From positions 62,001-126,000 of the forward strand of contig CAIMWO010000094.1 in the NCBI GenBank assembly GCA_903845195.1: a DNA stretch of 64,000 bases, given 5' to 3'. Positions 27,078 to 35,189 of this stretch are shown here, one piece after another. Numbering within the stretch: position 1 is the stretch's first letter; each line of letters starts with the position of its first letter. The notes below the pieces were generated by a model, which was not told the DNA's origin, did not search any database, and saw only the letters and a list, made by a program, of their open reading frames with translations. This DNA comes from an uncultured Phycisphaerales bacterium. Its GTDB lineage: Bacteria; Planctomycetota; Phycisphaerae; WQYP01. Made by a program: the position numbers and the translations under genes.

Positions 27078-27494
27078 TCACATGCGGAAGACCGGAATGG
27101 TTTCGGAACGAGGCCGGGCCGGAGGATCAAATGCCGTGACGAAATCGAAGACGTTGTCGAAATCCCGCAGATCGTCATCATCCGTCTTCTGCATCAGCTT
27201 GTTCTCGACCATCGTGTAGACGATGCGGCCGAAATCCTGCGTGCGGGTGATGTCCCAATGCGCCAGCACCGTCCGGGCCATGATGCCGTAGCGAAAGATC
27301 GCGTAATCGCGGAGGCCGCAGGAAAGCTGCTGGCCGGATACGTGGCACTCGCGGTCGGTTTTGTTGCGCGTGTCGCCGTGGATGCTGTGCACCGCGTAGT
27401 TGAGCCCGTGGCGTACGAACTCAAATGCTTCGAGCGGATATTTTCCCGCTTCTTCGACCACCTGCTCAAGAGTTTTCTTGGTGCTTTCGTGCAT
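27078..27494 (-). CDS. Minf_1886 family protein
   Basis: A 138-residue conserved small protein found in Planctomycetota, Verrucomicrobiota and related bacteria; no biochemical role is established. Family features are YPLEAFEFVRHGLNYAV near the N-terminus, CHVSGQQLSCGLRDYAIFRYG, ARTVLAHWDITRTQDFGRIVYTM, and the acidic QKTDDDDLRDFDNVFDF near the end. The start at 27494 is chosen from the family N-terminus and because a perfect TATAAT lies 6 nt upstream, suggesting a leaderless mRNA. A bidirectional terminator just upstream separates it from the aminotransferase gene. Confidence 0.88.
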   Translation of the reverse strand: MHESTKKTLEQVVEEAGKYPLEAFEFVRHGLNYAVHSIHGDTRNKTDRECHVSGQQLSCGLRDYAIFRYGIMARTVLAHWDITRTQDFGRIVYTMVENKLMQKTDDDDLRDFDNVFDFVTAFDPPARPRSETIPVFRM

Positions 27495-27500
27495 GCCGCG

Positions 27501-27506
27501 ATTATA
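27501..27506 (-). promoter_or_regulatory. -10 box, leaderless promoter of Minf_1886 gene
   Basis: Perfect TATAAT on the minus strand, 6 nt before the ATG. A TTGCTT 16 nt further upstream is a possible -35. No Shine-Dalgarno is present. Confidence 0.6.
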
Positions 27507-27526
27507 CCCCACGCCCATGCGCAAGC

Positions 27527-27559
27527 AAAAAGCCCGGAAAGTTTCCTTCCCGGGCTTTT
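27527..27559 (-). terminator. Intrinsic terminator of the class V aminotransferase gene
   Basis: AAAAAGCCCGG pairs with CCCGGGCTTTT around a short loop. It is flanked by A and T runs, so it can work in both directions. It starts 26 bases after the aminotransferase stop codon. Confidence 0.88.
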
Positions 27560-27585
27560 GAAAATCAGTTACTTCGAGGGAGCGA

Positions 27586-28719
27586 TCAAGCGCCGGCCAG
27601 CACCTTGTGTGCCGCCGCGACACCCGCGCCGAATTCAAACTTGTAGCCCTGCTGCTTCAGGATGATTTCGACACCGTGAATGACGCCCAGGGTATCGACC
27701 TGGTCCACGTAACCCATGTGCGAAATACGGAACATCTTGCCTTCCATCGTCCCCTGCCCGGCAGCCACGTTCATATTGAGCTGCTTGCGGAGAGCGCCGC
27801 GGAATTCCTTGTCCGTAAAGCCGGCCGGGTAGTTGATGCCCGTGACCGAATCCGACGGACTCTGCGAAAAGACGCCCAAGCCCAGCGCCACCGCGGCCGC
27901 CCGGGTCGCCGACGCATACAGACTCGTTCGCTTCCAGACGTTCTCGATGCCTTCGGCCTGAATCTGCGTCAGCGCCACGAACAATCCGCGAACCAGCGTC
28001 ACTGCCGGGGTCCACGGCACATCGTTATCGTTGTAGCTCTTCAAATAGCTCATCAAATCCAGGTAAAGGTTCGGCTGCTTGACCATCGCGGCCTTCTTCT
28101 GGGCCTTCTCGGAAACGCTCAAAAACGCCAAGCCCGGCGGCAACATCAAGGCCTTCTGCGAGCCCGTGATCACGATATCCACGCCCCATTCGTCGGTCTT
28201 CACCGGCAGGGCGCCCACGGCCGTGATGCCGTCGGAAATCAGAACCGTATCGGTGTTCCGCGTCAGGGCCCCAATGGCGGCCAGATCCGTCACCGTGCAG
28301 GCCGAAGTCTCGGAGTGCACCAGCACGACCGCGTCGAAATGCTTGGCTTTCAACGCATCGGCAACCTGCTGAACCGGGACGGCCTGGCCGTACTCGGCCT
28401 TCAGCACCGTGGCGTTCCACTTGTTGCGTTCGCCGATCTTCACCCAGCGTTCGGCAAACTTGCCGTTGCTGAGAAACAGCACCGATCCGCCGGCGGGAAT
28501 CGTGTTGATCATCGCCATTTCCGCCGCGGCCGTGCCCGAGCCCGAAATCGTCAGAACGGGATTCTTGGTCTGATACGTGTACTTGAGCAGCTCATTGACC
28601 TTCGCAAAAAGGTCCTTGTACTGCTGCGTGCGATGATGGAACACCGGCTTGGCCATCTCCAGCAACACTTCTTCTGGCACGCTGGTGGGGCCGGGGGTAA
28701 ACAAACGCATCTTGTTCAT
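27586..28719 (-). CDS. Class V aminotransferase (serine/alanine-glyoxylate type)
   Basis: A 377-residue PLP enzyme of the serine-pyruvate/alanine-glyoxylate aminotransferase group. It opens LFTPGPTSVPEEVL and shows FHHRTQQYKDLF, LTISGSGTAAAEM, LVHSETSACTVTDL, LISDGITAVGALPV with the PLP-pyridine Asp, ITGSQKALMLPPGLAF with the Schiff-base Lys, and RISHMGYVDQVDTLGVI near the end. The start at 28719 has GGAG 6 nt upstream; further in-frame codons upstream encode an artefactual hydrophobic stretch across a repeat. The exact amino-donor/acceptor pair cannot be told. Confidence 0.92.
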   Translation of the reverse strand: MNKMRLFTPGPTSVPEEVLLEMAKPVFHHRTQQYKDLFAKVNELLKYTYQTKNPVLTISGSGTAAAEMAMINTIPAGGSVLFLSNGKFAERWVKIGERNKWNATVLKAEYGQAVPVQQVADALKAKHFDAVVLVHSETSACTVTDLAAIGALTRNTDTVLISDGITAVGALPVKTDEWGVDIVITGSQKALMLPPGLAFLSVSEKAQKKAAMVKQPNLYLDLMSYLKSYNDNDVPWTPAVTLVRGLFVALTQIQAEGIENVWKRTSLYASATRAAAVALGLGVFSQSPSDSVTGINYPAGFTDKEFRGALRKQLNMNVAAGQGTMEGKMFRISHMGYVDQVDTLGVIHGVEIILKQQGYKFEFGAGVAAAHKVLAGA

Positions 28720-28740
28720 AGGGACTCCGATGATAAAAGC

Positions 28741-28766
28741 GACCACGAAAGCACATAGACACAGGA
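28741..28766. repeat. Degenerate short repeat (GACCACGAAAG type)
   Basis: A decayed stretch of CACGAAAG/CACATAGA/CACAGGAG-like units lies just upstream of the aminotransferase start. It resembles the other phrase-like repeats in the window but is too diverged to fix the period. Confidence 0.4.
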
Positions 28767-28884
28767 GCGGTGCCAGGAAGAAATCGAGAGGAAACATGTT
28801 AAGGGAAACAGCGGCGAGAAAAAAGCGAATGCTCAATGGAATGAAAGCTCAAGGAAGGATCAGGACAGAACTCGTGGAATCCTT

Positions 28885-29148
28885 CTAATTTTCGACCGGC
28901 ACCACCTGCGTCACTTCCGGCACTTTCTCGCGGATGTTACGTTCGATCCCCTGCCGCAGCGTCATCGTGGACGACGGACAGCCGACGCACGCTCCGTGAA
29001 AACGCACCGACACCACGCCTTCCGGCGTGACGTCGACCAGTTCCAGATCGCCGCCGTCGGACTGGATGATCGGCCGCATCCAATTGATCACCGATTGAAC
29101 GCGATCGCGAACCGAGGAAGAAGCGGGGGTGGTGTTCATTTGTGTCAT
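28885..29148 (-). CDS. NifU-like (Nfu) Fe-S scaffold protein
   Basis: An 87-residue NifU C-terminal-domain protein that binds a labile Fe-S cluster and passes it to target enzymes. It shows RPIIQSDGGDLELVDV and the cluster-binding CVGCPSS (CxxC) followed by TMTLRQGIERNI and the closing VPEVTQVVPVEN. It is a stand-alone Nfu without the A-type or NifU N-terminal domains. AGGAG precedes the start, and a consensus-like promoter lies about 45 bp upstream. Confidence 0.94.
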   Translation of the reverse strand: MTQMNTTPASSSVRDRVQSVINWMRPIIQSDGGDLELVDVTPEGVVSVRFHGACVGCPSSTMTLRQGIERNIREKVPEVTQVVPVEN

Positions 29149-29194
29149 GCGAGCTCCTGAAATGGCTGCCGACAGGCCGCCATGTGATTACATC

Positions 29195-29223
29195 AGTATA
29201 GAGAAGCCTCGATGCGGGTTCAA
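29195..29223 (-). promoter_or_regulatory. Sigma-70-type promoter of the nfu gene
   Basis: On the minus strand TTGAAC and TATACT are separated by 17 bp, and the start codon lies about 46 nt downstream of the -10. It is the best match to the consensus promoter that I found in the window. Confidence 0.7.
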
Positions 29224-29277
29224 ATCAGGGCCGCCGCATGAGATCAGCGTCACAGCGAAGGATCTTAGCTTCCGCGG

Positions 29278-32200
29278 CTATTTCTTGCCGCGGTATACAT
29301 ACGTTGTCCCGTTCGATTCCATCGCCACGCCGTTGTCGATCACCTGCCAGTTCTTCAGCAGCGGCCCTTCGCGTTCATCATTGGCCGAGCGGCGCAGGTG
29401 CATTTCGAGGTGCCGTTTGCCACCCTTGCGATTGACGAAGACCAGGTACACCGCGCGTTGGGCGCCGCCCAGCGGACCGGAAGCCAGCACCACGAGATAC
29501 GGATCGGACAACAGAACGTTGGCCAGAGGCGGCGTCTTCCCGGGTGTAAAAATCGCTTCCCAGGCGAGTTGCGATTTCCCCGCGGCGACGGGGTACGAGT
29601 AATAAGCCGAAATCCCCTGGTTGGACTGGAACACGACGATATCGCCATCGACGATCGAGCGCACAAAGGGCGAAAGCCCCTGCGCCGCGGGAAGATTCAG
29701 ACGGATCGGCCCATTGGTCGGCAGCGGCCAGCGCACTTCGCCGGCTTCCTGCGAAAGACAGACCAGCTCGCTGTTCGAATTGATGACGATCAGTCCATCG
29801 AGCGTCACGGCCGTCGCCGCCGGATAGCGCGAGTGAATGTCATCGCGCCGCCAGAGCGGACGCGCCTGATCGTTAAACAAATCGTAGGCGGCGACGGCCT
29901 GATCCGTGACCAGGAACAACGTGCCGTCCTCCGACAACGAACGCCAGAGCGCCCGTTCATCATCCAGTTTGACTTCACCGCGGAACTTGCCGGTGGCCGC
30001 ATCGACGGTGCGGAACGTCGGCGTCGCACGATCTCCGCCGTCGACCTGCACAACCACGAAATCCTCGTTGCCGACGATCGCCGAGACATAGCCCTCCGGC
30101 AGATGAACCGTCACGGCATTGCCGGCACGATCCTTCCACGCGGGCAGGCCGGTAGCCACGTCGTAAGCGGAAAGGTCGCCGTTGGCGACCACCAGAAGTC
30201 TGCCGTTGAGTATCCGCATGTTGGCGAAGGCCACTTCATGCTGTCCCTGCCGGTTGAGCTGCCCGAACGCATAGAGCCGCGCCTGATCCGGATCCAGTCC
30301 CGCAACCATGCTCTGGTAGTTCGGATTATTCGAGTAATCGACATCGCCGCCAAACTGGACCATCCCGCCATTGATGATGATGTTGTTCTGCATCTGGGCC
30401 TGTTGCATGCCCAGATTACGAATCCGCTGAGCCTGCTCATATTGTTCCGTGATGACCTTTTCGCTGACGTTGAACGGCACCGTCCAGACGATGGCCAGCT
30501 TCTTGAGGTCCACCCCCATGGCTTTTTTGGCCTGAACCAATACCGCGATATCGCCCTGATAGCCGAGCAGGATCGTCGGAGCATTCTCCGCCAGTTCGAT
30601 CGGCTTATGCTCGGTAAGATCGGCCATCGTCGAAGCGTCAAAGACGCGGATTCGCCCGGCCCGTAATAGCAGCATGCGATCCGGCCGCCGCAGGGCCGCG
30701 CTCGCCTCGACCGGCGCCAGCAATGTGCCGGGGATACCCGTGTTCACGGAGGATTCGTCCATCGCCGGCTTGCCAAGAGGCCGCCCCTCATCATCCAACT
30801 GCGGCGGCGGCAGGACGGGAAGGCGCTCTTCCGCGACCGCGGCGCCGGCCGCTCGTAGCTGCTGGCGAAGTGCCGCGAAGGTCAGTTTCTGCTTGCTCGC
30901 CGCATCGGTCCACTGCAGATCCTTGTATTGACGCAAGCCGCGCTCGGTCCAGTTCACCGCGGCGGCAAAGTGTTTCATCTGCATGTGCGCCACCGCCAGG
31001 TCGGCCGTGACCAATCCCTTCTGGTCTCCGGTAATTCGCGTGTACCGCCAGCGCAGGGCCTTGATCTGGTCGGCCCAATTCTGGCGATCGCGATATGCCG
31101 CGGCCAGTTCGGCAGCCGAAGTAATCGCCGCCTGACTGTTCGGATACGCCTCGACCACCTGCGCCAGGCCCGCAATATCCTTGGTGGTTTCCGATTTGGC
31201 CAGCAGCGCCGTCGCCTCCTCCTCAAAACGCTTGTAAACATCCACCCCGTTTTTTTCCATCAGCGTGCGGAAGTTGACCTCCGCCGTCACGCCGGCGCGC
31301 GACAGCGCATCGCCACGGCGGAACGGCGACTGGCGCATCGCCGCATCGATAAGCACTTCGTTGTAAAGACCCGCCGCTTCATCCGGATTCCTTTGCGCCA
31401 GCGACAGCCTCGACATGCACAATCGCCACTCCGCCTGCTGCTCCGCATCGCGTGCGGTGCGCCGGCATTGGTCGTAGTAGAAACGCGATCGGTCGCGAAT
31501 GACCTCCTCCGACTTGCCGAAAAGCTGCTCGGCAAAAGTGAGATTGGTGCGATACAGCCGGCCCAGCGTTTCGGCATTGACCTGCATCTGCGGATTGTTC
31601 GCTAGGTCGACCGACTTTTTCATGTTTTCTTCGGCCAGATCGAAGTGATTGGTCCGGAAAGCAATTTCCGCCAGGGCCAGGTACGGTTCCGGATTATCGG
31701 GATGATCCTTGATCCGCGCCAGACGATTGTCGCGCGCCGTCTCCCAGCGGGAATATCCCGCAACTTCCGTATCGTTGACCACTACGATCTGCTCCGAGGT
31801 CACCAGAAGATTCCCCGGCTTGCCCGCCTCATCCTTTTCATTCTTCGGCCAATAGGCGAAATCGGACTGCTTGCCGTTCTTGAGGTCGACGATCAACAGC
31901 CCCTTGTCCAGCGGCACGTAGTAATACTTCTCGGCCAGGAACGGCCGTCCCTGGGGTTTGCCGCCATCCGGCGGAAGATCGACCGACCACGCGACCTTGA
32001 CCGCCTTCTCCATTTGGTCGAGATCGATTGCCGTGACCGAACTGCCCAGAACCACCAGGTTGGAACCGATGATTCCTGAAACCACATCCACCGCCAACGT
32101 CTGGCGGGAATCAACGCCCTTCGAAACCGTACGCGGGATGGAGCGGATCAGCCGCCCGTTCCAACGGTCGTAGATGCGCAGGTTGCCCCCCGGCTCGTGC

Positions 32201-34128
32201 GTGATGACCTTGTCGCCGTACACCAGTGGCGGATTGAACTTCCACGACGGCGTAAAGTTGAGGCGCTGCTGATAGTACTCCGACGGGTCCTTCACCGTAC
32301 GCGCCGATTCCGTCACCTGCAGCCACAGGATGCGGCCCGCATTGGCGTCCACGGCACAATCCGCCCCCTGGCCGGAAGAAATGTAGACGATGTCATCGAC
32401 AATCGTCGGAATCGCAATGTTGTTGAGGCTGGCGTTGTAGCCGTAATACCCCCCGGTGGAGGCGGAACACAGATAGCACGCCCAGGTGACTTCGCCGGAT
32501 TCACGATCGAGCCGAACCAGGTAAAGCTGCGTGAACGCGCCGTCGCCCTGCTTGCGGGCCATGATGAATACGCCCTGCCGCGTGACCAGCGGCGAGCCGA
32601 TGAACGTCAACTGTCCCTTGGCGTCCGTCTTGATCGTGTGTGCCGGCCGGGACCAGATTTCGACGCCGCTATTGCGGTTCAACGACACCACGCGCGTATT
32701 GTTCATGCCGCCGTTGTAACCGTAAGGGTTGTTACGGACGGTAGGCTGAGGCGCCGCCGACGCCGGCAGCACGGCAAAGACCTGATCTCCATACACCGTC
32801 GCCGAATCATGCGCGACCATCCGGAACTGCCCGCCGTAATTATTGTAGTACACCTGCTGATTGGGATCCGTGCGCGGCAACGGTTGCGCCGGGTATGACC
32901 AGAGAACCGCCCCGGCGTTGGCGCTCAGACACGCGATGCGTTCACCCGTGTGAATGAACAGCGATCCGGAAGAAAGCACGGGATGGCTGGAAAGCATGGC
33001 CATGTTGGGATCGGCGCCATTCGCACCGGGGTTATTCGCCACCATGATTCGCCGGCCGCGGAAAGTCGGAGCCTGCGCCGCGGTCTTGTTCCGCGCGTCG
33101 CCGCCCAGCGCGTCACTGTCGAAATCGATGCTCCACAGACGCGCACCGGCCGAGGCGTTCACGTCCAGCAGGCCCGAACGTGCAGCATTGCCCTGAAAGA
33201 CCGGCCATTCATCCGGGGCCAGCGTGCTCCGCTCCCACGACGGAAGTTGGAAGATCTTGTCCGCGCCAGCCGACAAATTGACGTTCTGCCCGTCGACGAT
33301 TCCCTCAGCATCAGGAAATTCTTTGGCCAAACGGTCGCGCAGACGTTTGGCAGCCGGCTCATTGGCCGCGAGTTTCTCGGCGACCGCAGCACGGAAAAGC
33401 AGATCGGCCGTCATCGCGCGGGATTTCGGATGCGCCATCAGCCGCTGCCACGTGCGCGAAGCCGCCGTGAATTCTCCCCGCTCAAAATACCAGTCCGCCG
33501 CCAGCAGCAATCCCTTATGCGCGGCCGCCGATACGTAATATCGATCGCAGGCGCGAATCAGGGCGGACAGATCGCGCTGTTCAATCGCGGTATCCACTTC
33601 CTTCTGGGCAATGCCGCCATAAAGCTGCTCGTACATGCCCCGGTTCACATCCGGCATCGCCAGCAATTTCTCGCGGACGTAATCGGTGATCGACACATAC
33701 GAGTCGTTGTTGAGGTAGACCAGTTTCTGGCCGAACTTGTCGATGATTTCCTGAAAGACCGTGATGGCTTCCTGCCCCCGGCCCTGGTTCGCAAATCGTA
33801 TGGCGGCGCGAAGCTTCTCCACCGAAGCGAACGAATCATCGACGTATACCTGCGCTCCGGACTCGGCAGCCCGATCCATGATCGCACCCGGCTCCCGGCC
33901 GTTCGGCGCAACCGAGGCCGGTTTGGGCGCTTCTCCGGGTTCTCCCGGCACGGCAACTTCGGCAGGGGCAGACGCTGGTGCGGGAGCCGAGGCCGGTGCG
34001 GCCACCCGAATCTCCACAGCGCGCATTTCCCCCACCGCGCGTTCCACGCCCATCGTCACGATGACGCCCAGCACGCCGCAACTCAGGGCCGCCGCCACGA
34101 TCGTCTTCGAGAATTTGCAGGATCTCAC
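29278..34128 (-). CDS. Giant PQQ-like beta-propeller/TPR protein, membrane anchored
   Basis: A 1616-residue protein. The N-terminus has one membrane segment (TIVAAALSCGVLGVIVTMGV), then an Ala/Pro-rich linker and a TPR-like region (AIRFANQGRGQEAITVFQEI). The first PQQ-type propeller begins around WPVFQGNAARSGLL and contains GVEIWSRP, SGEVTWACY and NAGRILWLQ blades. A second helical TPR region starts near PYLALAEIAFRTNHFDLAEENM, and a C-terminal propeller includes LPAWKDRAG and SQLAWEAIF blades. It probably faces the periplasm as a scaffold. I choose a GTG start at 34128 with a GGAGG 8 nt upstream and a TATAAT about 31 nt upstream; an ATG at 34161 overlaps that box and has no ribosome-binding site. 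No catalytic residues are recognised. Confidence 0.88.
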   Translation of the reverse strand: MRSCKFSKTIVAAALSCGVLGVIVTMGVERAVGEMRAVEIRVAAPASAPAPASAPAEVAVPGEPGEAPKPASVAPNGREPGAIMDRAAESGAQVYVDDSFASVEKLRAAIRFANQGRGQEAITVFQEIIDKFGQKLVYLNNDSYVSITDYVREKLLAMPDVNRGMYEQLYGGIAQKEVDTAIEQRDLSALIRACDRYYVSAAAHKGLLLAADWYFERGEFTAASRTWQRLMAHPKSRAMTADLLFRAAVAEKLAANEPAAKRLRDRLAKEFPDAEGIVDGQNVNLSAGADKIFQLPSWERSTLAPDEWPVFQGNAARSGLLDVNASAGARLWSIDFDSDALGGDARNKTAAQAPTFRGRRIMVANNPGANGADPNMAMLSSHPVLSSGSLFIHTGERIACLSANAGAVLWSYPAQPLPRTDPNQQVYYNNYGGQFRMVAHDSATVYGDQVFAVLPASAAPQPTVRNNPYGYNGGMNNTRVVSLNRNSGVEIWSRPAHTIKTDAKGQLTFIGSPLVTRQGVFIMARKQGDGAFTQLYLVRLDRESGEVTWACYLCSASTGGYYGYNASLNNIAIPTIVDDIVYISSGQGADCAVDANAGRILWLQVTESARTVKDPSEYYQQRLNFTPSWKFNPPLVYGDKVITHEPGGNLRIYDRWNGRLIRSIPRTVSKGVDSRQTLAVDVVSGIIGSNLVVLGSSVTAIDLDQMEKAVKVAWSVDLPPDGGKPQGRPFLAEKYYYVPLDKGLLIVDLKNGKQSDFAYWPKNEKDEAGKPGNLLVTSEQIVVVNDTEVAGYSRWETARDNRLARIKDHPDNPEPYLALAEIAFRTNHFDLAEENMKKSVDLANNPQMQVNAETLGRLYRTNLTFAEQLFGKSEEVIRDRSRFYYDQCRRTARDAEQQAEWRLCMSRLSLAQRNPDEAAGLYNEVLIDAAMRQSPFRRGDALSRAGVTAEVNFRTLMEKNGVDVYKRFEEEATALLAKSETTKDIAGLAQVVEAYPNSQAAITSAAELAAAYRDRQNWADQIKALRWRYTRITGDQKGLVTADLAVAHMQMKHFAAAVNWTERGLRQYKDLQWTDAASKQKLTFAALRQQLRAAGAAVAEERLPVLPPPQLDDEGRPLGKPAMDESSVNTGIPGTLLAPVEASAALRRPDRMLLLRAGRIRVFDASTMADLTEHKPIELAENAPTILLGYQGDIAVLVQAKKAMGVDLKKLAIVWTVPFNVSEKVITEQYEQAQRIRNLGMQQAQMQNNIIINGGMVQFGGDVDYSNNPNYQSMVAGLDPDQARLYAFGQLNRQGQHEVAFANMRILNGRLLVVANGDLSAYDVATGLPAWKDRAGNAVTVHLPEGYVSAIVGNEDFVVVQVDGGDRATPTFRTVDAATGKFRGEVKLDDERALWRSLSEDGTLFLVTDQAVAAYDLFNDQARPLWRRDDIHSRYPAATAVTLDGLIVINSNSELVCLSQEAGEVRWPLPTNGPIRLNLPAAQGLSPFVRSIVDGDIVVFQSNQGISAYYSYPVAAGKSQLAWEAIFTPGKTPPLANVLLSDPYLVVLASGPLGGAQRAVYLVFVNRKGGKRHLEMHLRRSANDEREGPLLKNWQVIDNGVAMESNGTTYVYRGKK

Positions 34129-34159
34129 CAGTCGTACCTCCAGGATGGGGTTGGCTGTC

Positions 34160-34165
34160 ATTATA
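34160..34165 (-). promoter_or_regulatory. -10 box of the giant propeller gene
   Basis: TATAAT on the minus strand overlaps an in-frame ATG at 34161 and lies about 31 nt before the GTG start with a strong Shine-Dalgarno. This arrangement supports the GTG as the true start. Confidence 0.5.
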
Positions 34166-34215
34166 CCGTTGCCGCGGGCTCTGTTCTGTTGCTTTCCCGA
34201 ACCACTGCTCACTCT

Positions 34216-35136
34216 TTAGAAGTACTTCCCCCAGAGAAGTTCCATCCGTTTGATGTATGCGGGATCGAGTTTGCTCTTGTCCGACCAGATAGCCAACTCC
34301 AACGCGCGATGCGAATCAAACACTTCATCGCGGCGGGCCCACACTTCCGGCAGCGCCGCCTCGATGAGTCGCAAAGCATTGTCCGTCGCCGCCTGCAGAT
34401 GAGAGATGATTTCGCCCAGCAAGGCCTGCTTGCTCTGTCCCGGCGTGTGGGGTTTCCAGCAGTCATAATCCGTAGCCAGCGCCACGAGGGCATAGGAAAT
34501 CTCCGCTTCGCGCGCCAACTTGGCTTCCGGCATCGCCGTCATGCCGATGAGGTCGCCCCCCCACTGCCGATGCATCAGCGATTCGGCCCGGGTGGAAAAC
34601 GCGGGACCTTCCATGCACACGTACGTGCCGGTCGGATGGATTTTCTGCCCGGCCAGTTCGATTTTTTTGCCGGCCTGCAGCAGCACGCGGCGAAGCTGCG
34701 TGCAGAAAGGCTCGGCAAATTCTACGTGAACCGCTCCGCCGCCGCCCCCCGGCCCCGCCTGGTCAAAAAACGTTCCGACACGCCGCTGCGTCTTATCAAT
34801 GACCTGGTCGGGAATCACCAGATCGCGCGGGGCAATGTACTCCTGCAGAGAGCCGACGGCCCCTGACGCCAGAATCCACCGGCACCCGACCGCCTTGAGC
34901 GCATAGATATTCGCACGATACGGAACCTGCGAAGGATTGAACACATGCCCAATCCCATGCCGCGCCAAAAACGCAATCGGTACACCGTTCCATTCGGAAA
35001 GAACCAGCGGCGCGGATGGTTTACCAAACGGCGTCTCGACGTCCTGCGCCGTGCCGCCCGCCTTCGCCAGCAGTGCATTGCCCAGCCCCGACCCGCCGAT
35101 GATCCCGATACGTGGTCTTACGTTACTTGTAGCCAT
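34216..35136 (-). CDS. mtnP: S-methyl-5'-thioadenosine phosphorylase
   Basis: Phosphorolyses 5'-methylthioadenosine, from polyamine and related pathways, to adenine and methylthioribose 1-phosphate, the substrate of MtnA (encoded at 4.1-5.1 kb). The 306 residues show RIGIIGGSGLG, FLARHGIGHVFNPSQVPYRANIYAL, VGSLQEYIAPRDLVIPDQVID, YVCMEGPAFSTRAES, IGMTAMPEAKLAREAEISYA and ATDYDCWKP. A glycine-rich PGGGGGAV loop is slightly longer than usual. A TAGAAT box lies 6 nt before the ATG and there is no Shine-Dalgarno, so it is probably leaderless. Confidence 0.96.
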   Translation of the reverse strand: MATSNVRPRIGIIGGSGLGNALLAKAGGTAQDVETPFGKPSAPLVLSEWNGVPIAFLARHGIGHVFNPSQVPYRANIYALKAVGCRWILASGAVGSLQEYIAPRDLVIPDQVIDKTQRRVGTFFDQAGPGGGGGAVHVEFAEPFCTQLRRVLLQAGKKIELAGQKIHPTGTYVCMEGPAFSTRAESLMHRQWGGDLIGMTAMPEAKLAREAEISYALVALATDYDCWKPHTPGQSKQALLGEIISHLQAATDNALRLIEAALPEVWARRDEVFDSHRALELAIWSDKSKLDPAYIKRMELLWGKYF

Positions 35137-35142
35137 GGTGGG

Positions 35143-35148
35143 ATTCTA
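35143..35148 (-). promoter_or_regulatory. -10 box, leaderless promoter of mtnP
   Basis: TAGAAT on the minus strand, 6 nt before the mtnP ATG; no Shine-Dalgarno is present. Confidence 0.5.
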
Positions 35149-35189
35149 AATCACCCCACCACCATTGACCACACCCAATGACAATTCTG

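Noticed and set aside
28720-28836. Hydrophobic N-terminal extension of the class V aminotransferase
   Set aside because: It crosses a degenerate repeat; a Shine-Dalgarno and the family N-terminus mark 28719 as the start.
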